A DNA stretch of 64,000 bases from Brachionus plicatilis. Lineage: Eukaryota; Rotifera; Eurotatoria; Ploima; Brachionidae. The first letter of the stretch is position 1. Each line of letters opens with the position of its first letter. The translations under genes and the position numbers were made by a program. This document shows, in pieces, positions 12,803 to 24,515 of this stretch. The stretch spans positions 806,001 to 870,000 of the forward strand of contig QEOQ01000141.1 in NCBI GenBank assembly GCA_010279815.1, read 5' to 3'. The notes under the pieces were generated by a model, which ran no database searches, was not told the DNA's origin, and saw only the letters and a program-made list of their open reading frames with translations.

Positions 12803-15780
12803 TCAATCACTGTCATTTTCTTCCATTTTTGAATAACACATGCTATTGCTTGTATTTTCAATCATATTTACTTCTTTTAAGTCCGGTGTATTCGACCAAA
12901 TAAAATCACCTTTAAATCAGAAAATAATTTTTTTGTCTTGATGCTAGATAAAAACTTACTCCTCGGTTGACTACTGGTTTTTGTTATAAAAAAAAATCTC
13001 ACAAAGGTAACACTTATCGCAATCGAAATCATTAATTCAATTGCAATAAAGCTATTTGAGCCAGAATGCTCAAAGAACTAAAAAATAGATTAAAATATTT
13101 TAAATTTAAATTTCAATATTCTTATATTACAAAGGCGACAATTAATGGGAAAATCATTTCTCCGCTAGCCGCGCAAATAATCACAAATGAAGTGAGTGTA
13201 GCTAAAAAATAAAAAAAATTAGATTTTAATTAAATTCTTTGATTTTCTTTTCAATTACGAGTCATTCCGATGTGAATTTCCGCTAGTGAATAACTAGTTG
13301 GTGTCGTGTTGCTCAAAAATAATCCAAGTAAGCATGTGCCTGTGTACAACAAAGACAAACTAGCAAATGCGGATGATAAAATCATTATCAAGCATGCTAG
13401 AAAACATCCAATCTTTTATAGAAATAATTTAAAATTTCTAGTTTTTTTAAATTTTTAGCATTTTACAATATCTATAAGTAACATAAATGAAGACGAAAAT
13501 TTTGTAGCCAAAAGAATGGACACTAGTCTTCCAATTGAAAAAAAAGCCCAAAATGCTGCTGTTATGTAAGCATCATCAATGTGATGAGAATGATGCCGAT
13601 TGACAATCAGCTTATGATTCACATTTTTGATTGAAGAAAATTTAGATTTTTCTTTTTGAAATTTTTCCACTGTATATGAGTAAATGTAGCCTCCATGAAT
13701 CGCCTTTAATTTATTTTAAAAGAATATTTAATTCGTTTTATTTTAACTAAATTTAAATTTGAATTGATTTAATTTTTACCTGTAGACCTTCGAATAGAAA
13801 CACCAGTATTGATATTAATAAAATTAATCTTAGGAATGGATTGCTGAAAAAAAAATCTTTAATGCTTTCTATTGAAAGAGAAGTGTTTTGGGATGCTGAT
13901 ATTTCACTTGAATTCTTTTCTTGAGTTTCTATATCAGTATAATTTTCCGAACTTTTGCTTGTCTTTTTTAAATAGAATAAAACTATTGGGGCTGGTAGTT
14001 GAATCAAAGCTAATATAAAAAAGGCATATTTTGTTTGACTTGAAAATTGAGTTCTTTTAACCTGAAAACTAGGTAAAATTTCATTCGATTTATTCATAAA
14101 ACTAGTTGATTCATCGGGAAAATATTTTGTTGACACTTCTTCTAAATTGTAGCATTTGAATGTAGATGACGTAATTGTGAAATCGAAATTTTTGTTAAGA
14201 AAATTATTTACGATAACTGGTGTCAAGAAAGCCCCGATTCCGTAAAAAAAATGCATTGCCTAAAATTGATAGGAAAAATTCTCGTTTTTAAGTTAAAAAC
14301 AAGCTTTTACCTGCATGAAAGGTGAAACATTTGCACCATGGAGTTTTAAAATGGCCAAATTGGCAATATTATCAATGCAGCCCATATTGAATCCAAGAAC
14401 TATCATTAAAAGTCCCAAGAATACAATATTTTTTGTAAATGGCATTAGCGATACACAAATGGGCATGATGAGTGAAGAAATCATCAAGAGATCATTCATT
14501 TCAAAACTTTTAAAAATAATTATTTTTTTTAATAATATCAATTTAATAAGATTAATTTTTTTCCTGGATATGATCAAATTTTTAGGAGATTTTTCTTTAA
14601 AAAACGGATAATAAAATAGGTTGTCTCATATGATTTTGTAACAATATATATCTTTATATCTTATCGTTAATTTCTTTAAAAAATTAGTTTTCTTTTTTTT
14701 ACAAAATTTTATAAATTTAAATTAATGTTTTTTTAAAAATTGAAAAATTAAAGTAAAACGAGGAAATTTAATTGTTGGAACAAAATTTAGATAACTTTAA
14801 ATTTTTGTAAATAATTTTTATTTTTCATAAAAACTTGATTAATTATTTTAATTATCCATTAATGGAAAATTTAAATTAAAAATTTTAAGACATTAAAAAT
14901 TTTTTAATTTAGGTTAAAAACAAAACAGTTTTGAATTTTTGTTTTTAAAAAATGAGATTTTTTTCAGAATAGCTGTTAAAAGAATTGTATCTAATTAAAG
15001 CTAAGCTATTAAGCTTTTGTTTAATCAAGCGATCATATAGCTTGCATTTAGCCACTGCTTCGATTTTTAAGACTTCTATATATCATAAAAGCCATATTAA
15101 ATAGTCAAATGTGTAAACCAAAAATGTCGGTAGATATGCTTGATTCACTATAAATTATATATATTTATGAAATGCTAAAACTTATTGATAGTACTAGATT
15201 TAGATTTTATTTGAATATCTTGCTAGTTGATTTTTAATTTCTATTTGATTATTTATTAAATTACGTGTAATCTTATTTAATAAATAATCTAAATCTATAA
15301 TGACATATTGAATGTTTTTTTAAAGATTTGATAATAATGGAATTAAACGGCTAATGCTAAGGACAGAGCATAAATTTTAATTTTGTGTCTTAGAAAAAAA
15401 TTAGGAAAAAAAATGGAAATAAATATTAATTTCATTGTTGAAATAATTTAATAAAATTATTAAGCTTACCTTCTTTTTTTTACAAGCATTCCAGAAAAAA
15501 AACATCCGACTAGAGACATTAAATTTTGTAAAAAATATAAAAATGTCATAGAGCTAAGAGAACTAGAGGTTTGACAAGCCAAGTCAAGCAGTGTTGAGCC
15601 GAATATAGCTACACAAATTCCGAAATTCCAAAAGCAAATAAAATAGATAGCGTTTAAAGGTATTTTTTTTTTCGTCAAGGAAAAAATGTTATTTTCCGTT
15701 TTGACTTGTTCATTTATTTTTTCTGCTGATTGGTAGCTTCGATCCATTTTGGACGCAAAATCTGCTTGTTGATAAGACAT
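12803..15780 (-). CDS. MFSD4-like major facilitator superfamily transporter
   Basis: Eight exons (15470-15780, 14311-14506, 13780-14259, 13467-13703, 13259-13412, 13131-13201, 12960-13077, 12803-12909) join in phase to about 557 residues, near the ~514 of human MFSD4A. The start is the ATG at 15780 and the stop is TGA at 12805-12803. Family-like blocks are FGSTLLDLACQTSSSLSSMT, LGFNMGCIDNIANLAILKL, MHFFYGIGAFLTPVIV, YIYSYTVEK and AASGEMIFPLIVAF, spread over many hydrophobic segments. The predicted product is a plasma-membrane, MFS-fold solute carrier. Mammalian MFSD4 members are poorly defined and one (NaGLT1/MFSD4B) carries glucose, so the substrate here is unknown. A His-rich stretch (NRHHSHHIDD) lies in a loop of exon 4. 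The first intron (14507-15469) is the only long one and has no recognised feature. Confidence 0.85.
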
Positions 15781-16959
15781 AGCTTTATAAAGAGATTTAA
15801 ATATAAATAATTTTAATTAACAAAACGGAAATTTTTTAAAATTTCACCAAAATTCTCAGTAAAAATTGACAATGATTCGTGCAAATAAATATAATAAAAA
15901 AAAAATTATTTAAAAATACATGAAAATTTATCGATTTAAAAATTTATTTTATTTTCTTGCTTATGAAATTATTCCTGCATTTTATATTGAATTGAAATCA
16001 GTAACCGAGAGGAAGAAAATTGCGAGGAGAATATGAAAGAGAATACTCTTGGCAATGCTTTGCAAAATTTTTAGTAATTCTCTACCATTATTATTTTTTT
16101 TAATAAAATTACTAAAACATGATTCCGAATTAACAATAAACTCATCAAACATATGAAACTTGCTTAAAAAGTACCGGAATCTCTATCTCAAAAATAAAAG
16201 CACCAATTGCAGCAAGAATAAAAAGGAAATTAACTAAATTTTTTCCGGCCAAGTACTTCACTTTGCAATGCAACTTTCATTATATAAAAAAATTCATGCT
16301 TCTCAGTAGATACTCCACAAATTTATTAGATTTTGTCAATTTTTATCAACACAATGAAAATACTGATTAAATCTTTCATGCTATAAAACAAGAATTTTGC
16401 TTCTAAAATCAATTTTTCTAATCTGATTAAAGAATCATACTTTTGAAATTTTGCTAATTTTGCCATCCAAGTTTCTAAATCTTAATTTGTGTCAGAAATC
16501 TGTCAAATGGAATTTTATTTTTTTTGTTTTGTTCAAAATTCTATTTCCTTCAAGGATTTTATAGGCTGACAAAATAATTTTAGCAATTAGCAAATTTGAA
16601 ACCTTTTGTTTTGAATAAAATTTTCAAATATTACGGATATAAATCTCAAATAAATAAAACATAAAAAAATCACATATAAATAATTTATTAAAATTTACAA
16701 AACAAACCAAAGTCGAGTTTAATCTTTCTCAATTGATTGAATTTTTGACCTTTATTAAAATTAAATAATACTCAGGTGAATAATAAAATTTCAACAAAAA
16801 AGTAATAGAATTTTTTTAATTTAAAATCCTAGAAGAGCTTAGCTTAAATAATGTCTAGTTAAGATTAATATTGATCTTTTTTTGAAAATATTGAATATTA
16901 TGCATTTGAGAACAAAAAAAATCATCAATAGGATTAATTTTATTTTAACGCAAATTTCC
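15781..16959. other. Intergenic, no recognised feature
   Basis: AT-rich spacer between two minus-strand genes. It should include the promoter of the MFSD4-like gene and the 3' UTR of the next gene. No coding region, RNA gene or clear repeat was seen. Confidence 0.6.
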
Positions 16960-17667
16960 TCAAGAAAAAATATTCATTAATAGAAACAAAATTAAAAACA
17001 AGTTTAGCAAAACCAAACAAAACATTGCCACCACATAATTGTAATCACTGATAATGAAAAATATTCTTAATCTACTAATCGAATGATTGATGTTTAAAAC
17101 AGTATTTTCTTTATCGATCGGCTTGGTATGGTTAAATAATTTGGTAAAATCGTACCTAAATTGATTATAAATTTTTAAATTATAATTTTGTTGGGCTTTG
17201 ATTCTGCCATTTAAAAAAAAGAAAATTAGAATCAACAAAAAATTGAGTGCTATTGCTACGCCAAAAAATATGTATGTTCTGGGCGAGTCGAAAATGGCTG
17301 ATAAACATCCATACGAATGATCAGACCAAAATTGCCAAATCTTCATTAAAAGAGCTAGAAAATAAATGATCATTAGTATGCCTATAAAAATGTTGAACAA
17401 TGCCAGAGCATAGCTGCCCAAATTGGAAAAACTCGGAAAAATTCTTAGATATCCCGCATTCACAAAGTCTCGTATCTTCTTCCTAAAAATAGAATTCTTG
17501 TATTTTTCGCCATCTTCGGCTTGTTTCTGTTTATCTGTTTCGAATTGGTCGGACAATGTCTGAATGAGCTGACATATGCCAACTAAAATAAACTGGTCAG
17601 CAATGCAATTGATTATTTGAGATAGCAAAAATGTGATTAGAACCAAAATGGGTAATTGAAAAGACAT
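16960..17667 (-). CDS. Intronless four-helix membrane protein of unknown family
   Basis: An uninterrupted 235-codon frame runs from ATG at 17667 to a stop at 16960. I do not recognise the family. Four strongly hydrophobic segments are visible: about residues 4-25 (possibly a signal anchor), 84-108, 126-150 and 208-232. Between helices 1 and 2 is a charged loop (DKQKQAEDGEKYKNSIFRKK), and between helices 3 and 4 a basic/polar loop. Two N-terminal cysteines and one near helix 2 could form disulfides. The spacing resembles tetraspan proteins in general, but no CCG motif of tetraspanins or W-GLW-C-C motif of claudins is present. That the frame is real is supported by its length in AT-rich DNA and its clean helix pattern. 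Confidence 0.7.
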   Translation of the reverse strand: MSFQLPILVLITFLLSQIINCIADQFILVGICQLIQTLSDQFETDKQKQAEDGEKYKNSIFRKKIRDFVNAGYLRIFPSFSNLGSYALALFNIFIGILMIIYFLALLMKIWQFWSDHSYGCLSAIFDSPRTYIFFGVAIALNFLLILIFFFLNGRIKAQQNYNLKIYNQFRYDFTKLFNHTKPIDKENTVLNINHSISRLRIFFIISDYNYVVAMFCLVLLNLFLILFLLMNIFS

Positions 17668-19932
17668 TTTGGAATATAAAGTTCAAGAGTTTCTTTTTAT
17701 TTTCATAGCAATTTTTTTAATTTGATTTATTTTTTTCAAAATTAAATTTAGATTAGCATGTTAGGCAAATTCAACTGGTAAAAAAATACCAGTGGGAAAT
17801 AAAAAAAATTTGGTAAAATTGTCTACTAGATTTAGAGTAATATACTCTGGAAAATCAATTTTGATAATTAAGACACAAAAAAAAGCTTTAGGCCATACTA
17901 AAATTTCACTTAATTCATGAAAAATGTTTTTTTACAATAACATAAATAACTAAAATATCAAAAAATTACAAGCTAAATTATATAGAATTTTGGGTAATTT
18001 AAATTTTACACGAAATAAAATAACTTGATGAGATTTGTTCTCTAGCCAATAATCATTGCAAATGAAATGAACATTTTTGACATTAAAAATTCTCATTTAA
18101 CTTTCATTTATAATTAGGTTTTATTGCCAGGTTTGTCTAGATTTAAATAAATATTTTTCCTTCGAATCAAGCTTTTTATTTTGATCCGTACATACTAAAT
18201 GCATTAAAATCATTTATTACTTTTTATTTAAAGCAAGCAAAGTTATATAATTTAAATTAAATATCATATTTCAAATTTAAATTTTAAAAAAATATATATT
18301 TTTTTATCTTGTAAATTAATCAGTGTTAGATGATTAATATCCTTGCAATTTTATTCAGAAACGATTAAATTAGACAGGCTAGGAATTCGAAAATTTATTT
18401 TCCTTATCAACAAACTTAAAATAAACTATTCAAATATAATTTTTGTTCAAATATTTTTATTTGTTAAAAAACTGGATAATTTTAAATATTTAACAAAGTT
18501 GTTTCAATTCAGATCGAAGGTAGGCAAAGTTACATGACACGAAAATTGAAGAGACACATTTTGGGCTTAAAAATCTTAAAAGTGCTTTAATCTGAACAAA
18601 CATTTTTTAAGCTAAATTTTTCTGAATCATTCAAGACTTCATTTTCTTTAAGAAAAAAGAGATTTTTTTTTTAGAAAAAAAGCTACAGTTTTTTTTATTT
18701 TGATGTTATTGTTGATATTAACTAAAAAGGTTTCCGAAAATCTAATTCAAATTTTTAAATATCATGTTTCAAAATTTTAAATTTCATCTCAGCTTCATTC
18801 GATATTTGAACGTCTAGATGATAAGAGCAAATGCAGAAAAGCGATAGTTATAATACTTTCAAGCTTTACATGTTGATTTATAGGAAAATAAAATTTGACT
18901 CTATATTCAAACCTTGGTATGTATTTTGTTATCTATCTACAAAAAAGCCATTAAACTTTAGGGTCTATTGGACTAGTAGGCGTGAAATTAAAAAAATTTC
19001 AACAAAAAACAATCAAAAACACTTCATAGAAAAACAAACTTAGAAAAAGCACACAAGTAATTAAAAATTTGTAATTAATTTTTTTAAGTAATCAAAAATA
19101 GTAGGTTCTGTAAGCTTTAATAAATTTAATAAACGACGATTTACTTGCTTTTGAGTTTAATTTTTCTCATTAAACAATGTCACTTTAAAAATAGATAAAT
19201 TTTTAGATCCAGAATTTTCGGCACAACAGTTTTTTATTTTGATTATTGTAAATGAATTAAAATTTATTTCGGATGAATAATTTGTTCAATTTTTTATCAG
19301 GTAAATATATGGATTTTTTTGTAATTAAACAGAGACATGACATTTTTTTTATTGTGACCAGATTAGTGATCATCAAGTAAAAATGATTTTGAAATTTTAA
19401 TAAACATGTTATGAATAAAAAAAATTGGTCAAATTTTTTTCTTTTCAAATTGAACAAGTTTAAAAAAAATATTTTTTTACGAACCGGTTTATCAATTTCA
19501 ATAGACTAATAGAAAAAATAAACATTGAGTTTTTTTTGGAATAATACTTGGCTCTCTTCACTTAAGCATTTTTATTTTTAGATTCAAAATATCAAAAAAT
19601 TTTCGTAAATTTAATTACATAACAAGTCAATTGGAAAAAATGTGAATAATTTTCTTAAATCTAAATTTTAACATTAAAAATTTTAAAGTAAACACAGCGC
19701 CTATTTCATTACACAAGAATGGTTCATTAGTCCATAAATACATTGCCAGTGATTTTTAAGCAAATAAATGAAAGAAAAAACTAGTTTTGAGTTGCGATCA
19801 TTTAGTTAATTAATTGAAATTAATATAAAGTTATGGTAAATTTTTTGCTTTAATTTTAGGATTACCAATTCGATTAAAATCCTTTCCAATCTTTGTTTGT
19901 TTATTTTGTTAACTCATAGATTTTAGATTTAA
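17668..19932. other. Divergent intergenic region upstream of the tetraspan and RASSF genes
   Basis: This lies between two divergently transcribed genes and so should hold both promoters. It is AT-rich, with several short frames that lack any recognisable domain. Just before the RASSF ATG, pyrimidine-rich acceptors end at about 19860, 19918 and 19926 (the last, TTTTAG, about 6 nt from the ATG). This suggests a 5' UTR intron or a spliced-leader acceptor. Confidence 0.5.
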
Positions 19933-21117
19933 ATGGAGCTAAAAGTGCACGTAGACAATACCGTTCGGACCGTGTGCGGTCTGAGCCAGCACACAACCGT
20001 GGAAGAGATTGTTAAAGCTTTGGTACACTCGATTAAGCAGAATGGCATTTTTGTGCTCATAGAAAACTTTCAAACCAGCAAATTGAGTAATCGTCGTTTG
20101 CCTCGCATTATGTCACCCGACGAAAAGCCTATAGAAATTATATTTTCGTATTTGCGCTTCTTGGACAACGATGAGGACATCGAGTTTCATCTGGTGCGTA
20201 CCAACGAGGCTGAGTCTTCAGATAGCGAAGAAAAACTAAAGACTCTGATGGTGGAAATAGATGGTCAGAAAAAAGCACTCGATGAACAGAACAAAAAACT
20301 AGAGCTTCTGATAAAAGAAATGCATGAGACCGAAGAATCTAATTTAGATTTGATCAAAAAAAATGAAATAAAAAGCAAAGAGCTGGTCAAAAGAAAACTT
20401 TTAATTTTAGATCTTCAGCGGTGTCTCAACCAGAAAAAAATAAGCAAATTGGAATCGAATAAGGAGGAATTTGATGAGGCCAGCTTAAATCGAGAACTAG
20501 AACTAAATCTTTTTCTCAATGCTCAACATGATTATTACAAGCGAAAACTGGATATTACTTGTAAAAATCTCAGCTCATTGGAGACCGATTATGACCGACT
20601 AAAGACCGAGTATAATTTTTTGATCGAATCTCTGCCTCAAATTGGTCACCAAGATCAGCACAGCACAGACACCAACTCGAAAAGTCAGATAAACTTCAAT
20701 TTTATTGAATCAAACAGACAGAATGAGATAAACAAGTCAAAAATGATTTATTTGGAAAAAAGCTCGTCCAATTTGGACGAAATTATAAATACAAAAAGTA
20801 GACTAATTCAAAATTTAGAGGCTGAATATCAAAATTTATTAAAATGTGAAAATAACATTGAAAATTTGTGCTCGAACAAGGTCAATGAGCTTGACCAAAT
20901 GAGTCTATTAGAGAGCTCAAGTTCGTCGGAATACATGTCCGATGAGGCTTATGAAAGCAATGCCTCTCTTAATAGTTCTAGAAATTATAGACCACAAAAA
21001 GATAATAATACAACAAGTGCAAGATATTCACGAATTCGACGTCTAACCAGATACGATAAAAGTCCAGCTCGTTTTGTCAAAAATAAATACGATTCCAGTG
21101 ATATTCATTATTTTTAG
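19933..21117 (+). CDS. N-terminal RASSF protein (RASSF7/8-like), intronless
   Basis: A single 394-codon frame. The protein opens directly with a Ras-association/ubiquitin-like domain: MELKVHVDNTVRTVCGLSQH, then TTVEEIVKALVHSI, an IEN segment and IEFHLVRT, about residues 1-92. This is the layout of N-terminal RASSFs (RASSF7-10) and closest by eye to RASSF7/8 (MELKVWVDG... start). Residues ~100-170 and ~185-235 are heptad-like Glu/Lys/Leu stretches that should form coiled coils. The C-terminal third is Ser- and Arg-rich. Members of this group act at junctions and in Ras/Hippo-linked signalling; the role here is inferred. Its lack of introns contrasts with most neighbours. A likely polyadenylation signal (AATAAA) lies near 21202. 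The last codons and 3' UTR are duplicated at 23521-23580. Confidence 0.82.
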   Translation: MELKVHVDNTVRTVCGLSQHTTVEEIVKALVHSIKQNGIFVLIENFQTSKLSNRRLPRIMSPDEKPIEIIFSYLRFLDNDEDIEFHLVRTNEAESSDSEEKLKTLMVEIDGQKKALDEQNKKLELLIKEMHETEESNLDLIKKNEIKSKELVKRKLLILDLQRCLNQKKISKLESNKEEFDEASLNRELELNLFLNAQHDYYKRKLDITCKNLSSLETDYDRLKTEYNFLIESLPQIGHQDQHSTDTNSKSQINFNFIESNRQNEINKSKMIYLEKSSSNLDEIINTKSRLIQNLEAEYQNLLKCENNIENLCSNKVNELDQMSLLESSSSSEYMSDEAYESNASLNSSRNYRPQKDNNTTSARYSRIRRLTRYDKSPARFVKNKYDSSDIHYF

Positions 21118-21289
21118 AGCAAGTAAAAAATTTTATGACAGTGGTTATGGGTGAACGACTAAATGAGTCTAGATTAGAAAAATCTCTAATTAAGATAAAT
21201 TAAATAAATTGTAAATAATTAATAATGCCTTTATTTTTCCATACTCAATATTCAATTAGTTTTTTTTATAAATTTAAATTGAAAATAAA

Positions 21290-21580
21290 ATTAATAATAA
21301 TAATAATATATATAAGCTACAGCAAGACTAGCTTGCGGAGGTGGCCTACTAGGAGGTCACCTATGGTAGCTCCTTGCACATTACACATAAAAAATTACTG
21401 CAAAAAGAAAAAACTGTTAAAATATTTAGGTCAAAATAATAATAAATAATAATAATATAAGTTACAACAAGCTAACAATCTAGACTTGCTAAGATCGGAA
21501 ACAGTAGGATCCCATCTATGGTAACTGTGGTATGTAATAATAACAATAAAAAAAAAAAAAAAAACATTCATATACTACTT
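21290..21580 (+). repeat. Two-copy tandem repeat (~145 bp unit) with conserved three-way-junction fold
   Basis: Each unit has an AAT-rich lead, a structured block and an A-rich end. Copy 1 pairs 21315-21320 with 21366-21371, 21322-21326 with 21332-21336, and 21339-21347 with 21354-21362. Copy 2 pairs 21460-21465 with 21521-21526, 21468-21474 with 21481-21488, and 21492-21498 with 21511-21517. Both keep CTATGGTARCT at the 3' side. Paired changes preserve two stems. The unit may be a SINE or a small structured RNA; no tRNA A/B boxes or hammerhead core were found. Confidence 0.7.
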
Positions 21581-21639
21581 CACACTTTCATATGCTACAT
21601 ATACTACATCACCATTGCATTTTGAATTTTAAATTAATC

Positions 21640-21698
21640 TTTTTCTTTTTTTCTTTTTCTTTTTTTTTTTTTCTTCTCTTTCTTTTCCTTTTTTGTTA
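21640..21698. repeat. Polypyrimidine (CTTT)n tract
   Basis: An almost pure run of T and C follows an A(18) run at 21548-21565. It is low-complexity sequence. Confidence 0.8.
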
Positions 21699-21699
21699 T

Positions 21700-24507
21700 T
21701 AGAACAAAAAATTTTTTAAAAATTGCAGGACTAATATTTCGGAATATTTATTTGGTCAGGATTTTTATTTAAGTTTTTACTTTTATTATGAAATTGGAAT
21801 CAAATTTAAAGACAAAAAGCTTTTTGTAAAAAGTCAAAATAGAGTAAATTACAAAATATGACATTTAATAAATTTTACTTAAAAAAAAAGACAGGTGTTT
21901 TTTATTTTTAAATTTTATTAAAATATAATATTTAATTAAAATTTTTTAGTCGCAAAATTTTCTTTTTAAAAATTACTAATAGAAAGTCGATTTCGTGACC
22001 CATTAGTTGATTGCTTGCCTTATCTTTTTTGGCAAAAAAATATTATGACCAAAAAAGCCAACCTGATTTACTCAAATATACTGAAAAGATATTTTGAATT
22101 AAATACAAAATTTGAAAGCTAAATAGCTTAAATTATCTAAATTTTTATTGAAAAGTTAGATTTTATTAATCAATTTATCTGATAATTTTTTTTGCTTGAA
22201 TCTAATTTTTTAAAGGTTATGAGCTTTTAAATTAATGTTAGTAAACTAGAACTGAAAATATACCAAACTACCCAAAATTGACCATTCCTATTAATTTTAA
22301 TGAACAGTTTTGGATATTTTAAAATTTAATCTACGTTCTGTGATATCTGCAAAAAATAAATATGACTTAAACTTTTATTTTTAACACCATTGGTATTTTG
22401 ATTATCAACAACCTCAACTTTGAATATCTTAACTGAAACATACTTCATTTAAGTTTTTATTTTATGATAATTTAAGTAATTGAAATTTTTTAATTGAAGA
22501 AAATTCAGATTGTAGTCCAAAAAATTGATTGTATGAACATTCAAAGTATCACTATAATCAAGCCTCTGCAAAAATGGAACAGAAATCAAAGTGTTGTGAA
22601 AAAGTTAAGAAATAATTTTTTTTTCATATTTCGTCTGAATTTTATTTAGATAAGATAACATTATTATTTAAAAAACAAATTTTTGGAGAAAATTTTTTGT
22701 TGGATTTGATTAAAAATTTCAAAAATTCTTAATTGAAATGACGGTTCATTTATTTGTAGTTAAAAAAGAAATCAAGATGATCGAAATGTTTAGAATTGGT
22801 CAATACTTACCTTCTTTATTAGCCAGTAGCGAATTCACTAATTTTTTTATAATCAACACTTATTTTAAAAAAATGATAAACTATCAAAAAAGAGAAAAAT
22901 TAAAATAGACAAATGAAAAATTGGAATTTGGATAAGATGGATACGGTCAGAAAAAACATAATTGGGCATTTATTACTTTTCGTTATAGGCAAGGATGTGG
23001 CTCAATTGGAATTTGTTTTGTTTAGTTTTAATAGACTTGGAGTTTTTCTATATTTGGGAAAAGGCTTAACTCTAACAGATACTTTAATATTTTAAGAAAT
23101 AACTTGTGTTGGTAAACGGATCGGCGTTAGCACTGGGGGACTTATCTTCAAAGTGCTCAAATCTACTTAAGCAAATAAAAAAGTCCAAAAAACTAATTTT
23201 TATTAATCTGTAATTAACTATGTAAGTATCTAATCAAATCACTAAGATTCATTTTAACTTAAACATTATATGATTCCGCCAATGCCACCGTGACTCGATT
23301 TCACATCAATTGAAATAACTTTCTTCTATCAATGTTCTAACATAGTTTTATTTTAAGAGTATGTTTTTTAAAGATTAAAAATATATTTATTTGTTTTAAA
23401 TAATATTAGTTTTTTAGATTGCTATTGTGAAATATTATTACTTTACAATAACGATAATTAAAAATCAAACATTCGTTTATTAACCTTTTCATAATACTGT
23501 ATATAAAAAAAATTCAGATTGATCCAGTGATATTCATTATTTTTAGAGCAAGTAAAAAGTTTTATGAAAGTGGTTATGGAATCCCGATTCAAGTATGAAT
23601 AAAATTATACAATGTTGATTATTCCCAAAAAAAAATTTTCCACTCCTAAACAAAAATAAAACTTGAGTAAACATACTTAAAAATTTTATAAATTAAAAAA
23701 AATATGAAATAAAATATTTGAATATTCTGTTTTAGGTCAAAAGAAATTCATCAGACTAATAAAATTAATTAGACTAATAAAATTAATTTGTCTTTTTTTA
23801 TTTAAAGATTTTTTTATAAATTAATTTCCAAAGGCACGCAAAAAATTTGGCCTCTTTTACGATGCAAAATATAGTTTTCATTCTCATTTTTTCATTCTCA
23901 CATCTCAAGATTTTATTTAGTGCAGCTATTAAAAATTGATTATGCTATTAAAAATCTAATTAAAGATTAAAGAAACAAATTCCTTTAAAATTTTGAAAAA
24001 TGACAGAGAGTTTTTGAATTTTCAAGAATTTTTTTAATTTTATTTTTGGAACCTAAAAATATTTCGAAAATTTTTACGAAAATCAAAGATTTAATTTATG
24101 GGAAAAAATGAGAAATTAAGATTTTTTTATGATGTAAATGCTTAAAATTAAATATTTACATTTTACATTGGCATTTTAAATTTAGACATTAATATAAATG
24201 ATAATCATTTGAAACTTCTTTTAGGCATTTTTCTTGAAGTAAAATGTATAAATTTTGTTTGTTACACATAAAAAAAATTTATAAAGCTATTTATAATTTC
24301 GTTTTAAATCAGATAACTTCTGGATGATAAAATTTAGTAAAGCTAAAAATATCTCAGTCTCTGACTCATTCTTATATCTCATTAAAATGTAGAAACAAGA
24401 GTATACATGATGATTATTCTGTATAAAAAATTTCAAAAATCACTAGTAATCAATCAGATAAAGGTGTTGAATCTCTACTTTTTCTCGAAAATGTTATCAA
24501 AAATTAA
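21700..24507. other. Intergenic, mostly featureless AT-rich DNA
   Basis: No gene was recognised. A 60-codon frame at 22913-23095 has no domain or coding context. The one clear feature is the 60-bp copy of the RASSF 3' end at 23521. Confidence 0.5.
23521..23580 (+). pseudogene. Duplicated fragment of the RASSF gene 3' end
   Basis: Sixty bases match 21091-21150 with only a few differences. They cover the last codons (SSDIHYF), the stop and the start of the 3' UTR. The match stops sharply on both sides. Confidence 0.85.
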
Positions 24508-24515
24508 ATAATCTC

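Noticed and set aside
21309..21530. Hammerhead ribozyme or tRNA-derived SINE
   Set aside because: The three-way fold is there, but no CUGAUGA/GAA core and no GGTTCGA B box. The structure is reported without that name.
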